A stretch of 64,000 nt of DNA, taken from Streptomyces humidus. Lineage in GTDB: Bacteria > Actinomycetota > Actinomycetes > Streptomycetales > Streptomycetaceae. Shown piece after piece: positions 60,069-64,000 of this stretch (position 1 is its first letter; the number at the start of each line of letters is the position of its first letter). Both the position numbers and the translations under genes were made by a program. The notes under the pieces are model-generated. The model worked only from the letters and a program-made list of their open reading frames with translations. It searched no databases and had not been told where the DNA came from. Location of the stretch: positions 248,001 through 312,000 of the forward strand of contig NZ_BMTL01000003.1 of assembly GCF_014649655.1 (NCBI RefSeq), in the 5' to 3' direction.

Positions 60069-60853
60069 GCACTGCGGCTTTCTCCGGGGGTGCGGCCAAG
60101 GCGTGGCTCAGCAGGCTGGGCGGGCTGCGTGACGTCGTACGTCAGGAGCTGGTGGCCCGGCAGCTCGACGAGCAGATAGCGGGGCGTTACCCGGTCGGTC
60201 AGCGGCTGCGGGTGCTCGACGTGGGCATGGGCCAGGGCACGCAGGCGCTGCGGCTGGCCCGGCTCGGGCATCAGGTGACCGGTCTCGAACAGGACGCGAC
60301 GATGATCGCCGCGGCCCGGGAGGCGCTGTCCGGGGAGCCCGAGGGCATCCGGGACCGGATGCGGATCATCGAGGGCGACGGCCGCGACACCGGGGTGCAC
60401 TTCCTGCCCGGCAGCTTCGACGTGGTGCTGTGCCACGGCGTGCTCATGTACGTCGAGGAGCCGGACGCCCTGCTCGCGGGGCTCGCCAGGATGCTGGCCC
60501 CCGGCGGACTGCTGTCGCTGCTGGTGCGCAACGCGGACGCGCTGGCCATGCGGCCGGGCGTCTCCGGGGACTGGCAGGGCGCGCTGGGCGCGTTCGACAC
60601 CGTCTCCTATCGCAACCGGCTCGGTCTGGACGTACGGGCGGACCGGCTGGCGACGCTGACGGACGCCCTCGCCGGGATCGGGGCGCCGCTGCAGGCCTGG
60701 TACGGCGTAAGGGTCTTCACGGATACGGCCCCGGACACGGCGGAGATCCCCGACGACGTCGAGGACCTGCTGGCCGCCGAGGAGCGGGCCGGGCGCACCG
60801 ATCCCTACCGTCAGGTGGCGGCACTGCTGCATCTGTGCGGCGTGCGCGGCTGA
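60065..60853 (+). CDS. Class I SAM-dependent methyltransferase with probable CTG start
   Basis: A 262-residue methyltransferase. VLDVGMGQGTQALRLA is motif I; VVLCHGVLMYVEEPDALL and LAPGGLLSLLVRN are later motifs. It resembles CmoA/UbiE-type small-molecule enzymes; the substrate is unknown. No ATG, GTG or TTG lies in frame between the upstream gene's end and the conserved region until a GTG well inside. A CTG at 60065 overlaps the DUF3043 TGA as CTGA and has GGAG 7 nt upstream, so CTG is the likely start. Confidence 0.85.
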   Translation: MSTAAFSGGAAKAWLSRLGGLRDVVRQELVARQLDEQIAGRYPVGQRLRVLDVGMGQGTQALRLARLGHQVTGLEQDATMIAAAREALSGEPEGIRDRMRIIEGDGRDTGVHFLPGSFDVVLCHGVLMYVEEPDALLAGLARMLAPGGLLSLLVRNADALAMRPGVSGDWQGALGAFDTVSYRNRLGLDVRADRLATLTDALAGIGAPLQAWYGVRVFTDTAPDTAEIPDDVEDLLAAEERAGRTDPYRQVAALLHLCGVRG

Positions 60854-60891
60854 GCGCACGCCCTGGGCGCGCTGCGCGCGTCGGCGTGCGC
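60854..60891 (+). terminator. Hairpin after the methyltransferase
   Basis: GCGCACGCC (60854-60862) pairs with GGCGTGCGC (60883-60891) immediately past the stop codon. The GC-rich loop can itself pair. No T-run. Confidence 0.55.
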
Positions 60892-60991
60892 CGCGCCCGT
60901 CCGGGTGAACGGCGGGCGGGGTGACCGGCGTCCGGCCGGGCCTGTGCCTGGCCACGAGCGTTCGTCAGAGGCCGTTCGTCGAAGGGCCGTT

Positions 60992-61040
60992 CGTCCGGAC
61001 CGGGCGAGGTGGGCGAGCCTGTTCCGGCCCGGTCCGGACG
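60992..61040 (-). terminator. 14-bp hairpin after the small minus-strand gene
   Basis: CGTCCGGACCGGGC (60992-61005) pairs perfectly with GCCCGGTCCGGACG (61027-61040), 7 bp past the stop of the 70-residue gene. Three direct copies of CGTTCGTC (60959, 60973 and 60988) follow on the far side. Confidence 0.7.
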
Positions 61041-61047
61041 GGAAGTC

Positions 61048-61260
61048 CTACGCCTCGTTGGCCTGCAGGCTCATCGGACCGTAGATCTCGGTGGAGTCCT
61101 CGAAGAGCCGGACCTGGTCGGCGCCGCCTTCGAGAAGGTCCTTCCAGACTTCCCCGATCCAGGACTCGGCGTCTCCCTGCGTGGTGAACTCCTCGGGCTG
61201 TACCGCGGGTTGGACCTCCGTCCCGTCGGCCTTCTCGAACCGCCACGCCCATGCCGCCAT
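61048..61260 (-). CDS. Small conserved hypothetical protein
   Basis: A 70-residue acidic protein starting MAAWAWRFEKADGTEV and containing WIGEVWKDLLEGGADQV; three Trp residues and a mixed alpha/beta look. No known domain. GGAGG lies 5 nt before the ATG at 61260. A strong hairpin precedes it in the leader. It is divergent from the CobU fusion and probably monocistronic. Confidence 0.75.
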   Translation of the reverse strand: MAAWAWRFEKADGTEVQPAVQPEEFTTQGDAESWIGEVWKDLLEGGADQVRLFEDSTEIYGPMSLQANEA

Positions 61261-61288
61261 GTACGCCTCCCAGCTGTGACCACGTGCA

Positions 61289-61322
61289 GAGCAGAAGCCG
61301 GATCGAGGTCCGGCTTCTGCTC
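61289..61322. promoter_or_regulatory. Perfect 14-bp hairpin between two divergent starts
   Basis: GAGCAGAAGCCGGA (61289-61302) pairs with TCCGGCTTCTGCTC (61309-61322) around TCGAGG. It lies 28 bp upstream of the small gene's start and 52 bp upstream of the CobU fusion start. It looks like a terminator but is not downstream of any gene; it may be an attenuator or stabilising leader stem. Confidence 0.65.
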
Positions 61323-61374
61323 CGCAGCCTAGCCGGATGCGCAAGACCTGGTCGGACGCGCGAAAATCAGGTTC

Positions 61375-62592
61375 GTGGAAGTCACTCTGCTCGGTACCGG
61401 CGCCCCGGCGGGCCTGCCCCGCCCCGACTGCTCCTGCGCGGTGTGCGCGACCTCGCTCGGCGCGCACGCGCGCGCGGCGACCGCGTTGCTCCTGGACGGG
61501 GCCCTGTTGCTCGATCTGACTCCGGGGGCTGCGTTCGCGGCCGCACGGGCGGGGCGTTCGCTGGGCGGGGTGGGTCGGGTCCTGCTGACGCACCCGCACG
61601 ACGGGCCACTGGTGGAGGTGCCGCCCGGGCTGCCGCAGCCCGCCCGGGCGTCGGACGGAGGGCACGTGTCGCTGCCGACGGGGCACCGGGTGCGGGCGGT
61701 GGCGATGGACGCGCCGGGCACGGGGTACGCGGTGACGGGCCCCGACGGGCAGCGGCTGCTGTATCTGCCGCCCGGCGGCGCGCCGGCCGGCCTGGAGGAG
61801 GGCTCGGAGCCGGCCGAGCGCTACGACATGGTCCTCCTGGACGTGGTGGGACGGCCGGACGGGCTGGCGAGGCTGCGTGCGGTGGGCGCGGTGGGAACGG
61901 CCACGGACGTGGTCGCCGTGCATCTGGACCACGACGTGGCGCCGGGCGCGGAGTTGCGGCGGCGCCTCGCGGCGGCGGGCGCGCGGGCGGTGCCGGACGG
62001 GTCGACGCTGACGATGGGGGCGTCCGACGAGGCGGCGGACGTGCCGGACGTGCCACGGCGGACGATGGTGCTGGGCGGGGCCCGGTCGGGGAAGTCGGTG
62101 GAGGCCGAGCGGCGGTTGGAGTCCTTCCCCGGCGTGCTGTACGTCGCCACCGGAGGCGCCCGGGGCGGCGACGCCGAGTGGGCCTCGCGGGTGGCCGCGC
62201 ACCGGGAGCGGCGGCCGGGGTCGTGGCGGACGACGGAGACCTGCGACCTGGCGCCGCTGCTGGCCCAGGAGGGGGCGCCGCTGCTGATCGACTGTCTGTC
62301 GCTGTGGCTGGCGGACGTCATGGACCGGGTCGGGGCGTGGGACGACGCGGTGTGGGCGGACGGCGGCGAGCGCGCACTGCGTTCGCACGTGGCGGAGTTG
62401 GCGGGGGCGGTGCGCTCGGCCCGGCGGACGGTGGTGCTGGTGTCCAACGAGGTGGGTTCGGGGATCGTGCCGGCGACGGCGTCGGGGCGGCGTTACCGGG
62501 ACGAGCTGGGGCGGTTGAACGCGGCGGTCGCGGACGAGTGCGAGCAGGTCGTGCTGGTGGTCGCGGGGCAGGCGCTGGTGCTCCGCGGGTGA
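61375..62592 (+). CDS. cobU: MBL-like domain fused to CobU (adenosylcobinamide kinase/guanylyltransferase)
   Basis: A 405-residue fusion. The C-terminal 175 residues are CobU: P-loop LGGARSGKS (233-241), YVATG, LIDCLSLWLADV and LVSNEVGSGIVP. It phosphorylates adenosylcobinamide and adds GMP in late B12 synthesis. The N-terminal 225 residues resemble a metallo-beta-lactamase/PhnP fold (LLGTGAPAGLPRPDCSCAVC, then THPHDGP), but the canonical HxHxDH is degenerate, so hydrolase activity is doubtful. GTG start at 61375 with a weak RBS. cobT begins 1.1 kb downstream, supporting the B12 role. Confidence 0.9.
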   Translation: MEVTLLGTGAPAGLPRPDCSCAVCATSLGAHARAATALLLDGALLLDLTPGAAFAAARAGRSLGGVGRVLLTHPHDGPLVEVPPGLPQPARASDGGHVSLPTGHRVRAVAMDAPGTGYAVTGPDGQRLLYLPPGGAPAGLEEGSEPAERYDMVLLDVVGRPDGLARLRAVGAVGTATDVVAVHLDHDVAPGAELRRRLAAAGARAVPDGSTLTMGASDEAADVPDVPRRTMVLGGARSGKSVEAERRLESFPGVLYVATGGARGGDAEWASRVAAHRERRPGSWRTTETCDLAPLLAQEGAPLLIDCLSLWLADVMDRVGAWDDAVWADGGERALRSHVAELAGAVRSARRTVVLVSNEVGSGIVPATASGRRYRDELGRLNAAVADECEQVVLVVAGQALVLRG

Positions 62593-62610
62593 GGACGGGG
62601 CCCGGCCGGC

Positions 62611-63510
62611 TCAGGCGCGGCGCGCGACGATCCGGTAGGCGTTGGAGAAGCGGGTGCGGCGCAGGGCCGGGGCCAGGAGGTGGTCGAGGGCCGCGGCCGG
62701 GGCGGTCAGGGATCCGGCCGCCCGGGGCAGGCGGGTGCGCCGGGCGAAGAGCGCGGCGGCGGCCGCCAGGTCCCGCGGGGCGTGCGCGGCCCTGCGGTCC
62801 GTGACGACGATCTCGCAGCCCCGCGCCACCAGTTCGGCCCGGAGGTTGGCCAGGGGGATCAGATGGAGGTGGCGGGGCTGGTCGTAGGAGTGCCACCACT
62901 TGCCGAGGACGCGCGCGGACGCGCTGGCGGGGTCCGGGAGTTCGAGCAGCAGGTGGCCGCCGGGACGCAGGGCCGTCAGCGCCGCCGCGAGCTCCTCTCG
63001 GGGATCCCGGGTGTGCTCCAGGTGGTGGAGCATGCTGACCACGTCGTAACGGCCCCGCAGCCCGGCCAGGATCCGAGGGGACGTCAACGGCCCCACGTGG
63101 GCCTCGTCGAGCCGGCCCGCGGCCCTCGCCCGCTCCGCCCTCGGGGTCGGGTCGACCCCGTCGAACGCCGTGTAGGCGAACAGTCGCCGGGCCGCCGCGG
63201 GGAAGAGCGCGTCCCCCGTCCCGACGTCCAGCCAGCTCTCCGGCTCGGGAAAGCGCAGCATGGTCCGGGCGGTGGACTCCAGGCGTCTGCGGTCGGCGGG
63301 CCGGTTCTCCTCGGCGGCGTAGAGCTCCAGACCCTCGGGGGTCAGACACGGGTTCTGGAAGGAGTGCGCGCAGTCCCGGCACTCGTCGACGACGAACGTG
63401 CCGGGTCGGCGCAGGCGCAGATCCGGTGCGCGCAGCCGGGTGCGCAGGCGCTTGGAGCCGCACCAGGGGCAGTCGTCGCGGCGCGGCTCGTGGACGGGCC
63501 TGAGAGGCAT
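62611..63510 (-). CDS. Zinc-ribbon plus class I SAM methyltransferase
   Basis: A 299-residue protein. An N-terminal zinc ribbon (CPWCGS about 14-19, CRDCAH about 44-49) precedes a methyltransferase domain with WLDVGTGDALFPAAARRL, VSMLHHLEHTRDPREEL and LRPGGHLLLELPDP. The layout resembles sugar C-methyltransferase-like and other ribbon-bearing SAM enzymes; substrate unknown. The ATG at 63510 has CCGGAG upstream. It lies between the cobU fusion and cobT on the opposite strand, so it need not be a B12 gene. Confidence 0.82.
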   Translation of the reverse strand: MPLRPVHEPRRDDCPWCGSKRLRTRLRAPDLRLRRPGTFVVDECRDCAHSFQNPCLTPEGLELYAAEENRPADRRRLESTARTMLRFPEPESWLDVGTGDALFPAAARRLFAYTAFDGVDPTPRAERARAAGRLDEAHVGPLTSPRILAGLRGRYDVVSMLHHLEHTRDPREELAAALTALRPGGHLLLELPDPASASARVLGKWWHSYDQPRHLHLIPLANLRAELVARGCEIVVTDRRAAHAPRDLAAAAALFARRTRLPRAAGSLTAPAAALDHLLAPALRRTRFSNAYRIVARRA

Positions 63511-63520
63511 GAGCGGCTCC

Positions 63521-63568
63521 GGGGCGCGGGGGCGGGGGCGGGGGGACGGGACGGGACGGGAGAGGGGT
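63521..63568 (+). other. Potential G-quadruplex tract
   Basis: The plus strand holds seven or more runs of three to six G separated by one to three bases, ending GGGACGGGACGGGACGGGAG (63543-63562). The tract lies just upstream of the zinc-ribbon methyltransferase start, which reads the C-rich strand. The remaining gap to cobT (63569-63701) shows no gene. Confidence 0.6.
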
Positions 63569-63714
63569 GGAGCAGGCGCGTGGGCGCGCGACGAGCGTCG
63601 ATATACGGCAAAAAGCGAACGTATGGGATACCGGTGCGGGGTGCAACGACGTCGCGCCGGTGTGGTGGCGACGGGGCGCGGAACCGTTCGATCGGTGCCG
63701 GTACTGTTCGGCGA

Positions 63715-64000
63715 ATGAGCTCGCTTAATCTCGACGACTTCACCGATCTGATCGAGCGCCCCGACGGCGGGACACGCCGTGACGCAGAGGCGCGCCGGGA
63801 GCGTCAGATCGTGCCGCCCGGCTCGCTGGGGCGCCTGGACGACCTGGGTGAGTGGCTGGCGGCGGCGCAGGGCTCGTCGCCGGTGCGGCCGATCGATCGG
63901 CCGCGGGTGGTGCTGTTCGCCGGCGACCACGGCGTCGCCGGGCTCGGCGTCTCCGCCCGGCCCGCGGGCAGCGCCGCGGAGTCGGTGCGGGAGGTCCTGG
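63715..64000 (+). CDS. cobT: Nicotinate-nucleotide--dimethylbenzimidazole phosphoribosyltransferase, N-terminal part
   Basis: The first 95 codons are present before the right edge. The enzyme activates the lower ligand of B12 by making alpha-ribazole phosphate. PPGSLGRLDDLGEWLA and VVLFAGDHGVAGLGVSA are hallmark CobT blocks. The ATG at 63715 lies 7 nt after TACTGT (63702-63707), so a leaderless transcript is likely. It follows the CobU fusion in the same direction, matching the usual cobU-cobT(-cobS) grouping. Confidence 0.93.
   Translation, partial: MSSLNLDDFTDLIERPDGGTRRDAEARRERQIVPPGSLGRLDDLGEWLAAAQGSSPVRPIDRPRVVLFAGDHGVAGLGVSARPAGSAAESVREVL

Noticed and set aside
61261..61374. Cobalamin riboswitch upstream of the CobU fusion
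   Set aside because: The gap is only about 115 bp and lacks the B12-box; it contains only a simple hairpin.

Overview
The window is a high-GC stretch of actinomycete chromosome, almost certainly Streptomyces or a close relative. The signs are strong GC bias at third codon positions, many GTG starts plus a few TTG (and one probable CTG), frequent 4-nt ATGA/GTGA overlaps, short GC-rich terminators, and a gene set typical of the Streptomyces core. No phage, IS element, CRISPR array, tRNA or rRNA was seen.

Layout: (1) 1-7.6 kb: start of metF (partial), thiE, a small Rv2175c-type DNA-binding protein, an FAD reductase, a TPP riboswitch followed by thiO-thiS-thiG, and a PASTA-domain Ser/Thr kinase. 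(2) 7.6-13.8 kb: endonuclease IV, a molybdopterin oxidoreductase, bacterioferritin and its ferredoxin with an iron box, class II DAHP synthase, and a divergent TrpE-TrpG fusion behind a trp attenuator with a WWW leader peptide. (3) 13.8-24.4 kb: a PFK with pyrophosphate-type residues, a MacRS-like two-component system, a PlsC acyltransferase, an esterase, ROK glucokinase, an ArsA-like ATPase, an SRPBCC protein and a metallophosphoesterase. (4) 24.4-36.2 kb: long-chain acyl-CoA synthetase, a Tat-exported cholesterol oxidase, a PimB'-like mannosyltransferase, a lipoprotein metalloprotease, two paralogous NlpC/P60 hydrolases, an NYN nuclease, a rhomboid protease and a stand-alone RAM-domain protein. 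(5) 36.4-48.8 kb: a class V aminotransferase under a SAM-IV riboswitch, trpD, and the respiratory block ctaE-qcrC-qcrA-qcrB and ctaC-ctaD-ctaF, with an L,D-transpeptidase and an odd receiver protein in between. (6) 49.1-64 kb: a cysteine desulfurase-TusA fusion, an AdoK-type kinase, a tiny probably leaderless ORF, a large anchored protein, an ErpA-type Fe-S carrier, nadA, a NarL-type two-component pair, PspA/PspAA, DUF3043, two methyltransferases, a CobU fusion and the start of cobT.

How it works together: much of the region (metF, the Rv2175c-type protein, the PASTA kinase, DAHP synthase, PlsC, ArsA, SRPBCC, fadD15, pimB', NlpC/P60, trpD, the bcc-aa3 respiratory genes, AdoK, HesB, DUF3043, cobT) follows, from memory, the order of Mycobacterium tuberculosis Rv2172c-Rv2207. 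It is therefore an old actinobacterial core block serving respiration, aromatic amino acids, the cell envelope and cofactors, not an accessory island. Three RNA controls are readable directly: TPP riboswitch, trp attenuator and SAM-IV riboswitch.

The points most worth a second look are the SAM-IV leader with a built-in Shine-Dalgarno-sequestering repeat ahead of a cysteine-desulfurase-like enzyme, the desulfurase-TusA and MBL-like/CobU fusions, the probable CTG start of a methyltransferase, the PPi-type PFK, and the perfect inverted repeat that encloses the ctaE start codon.
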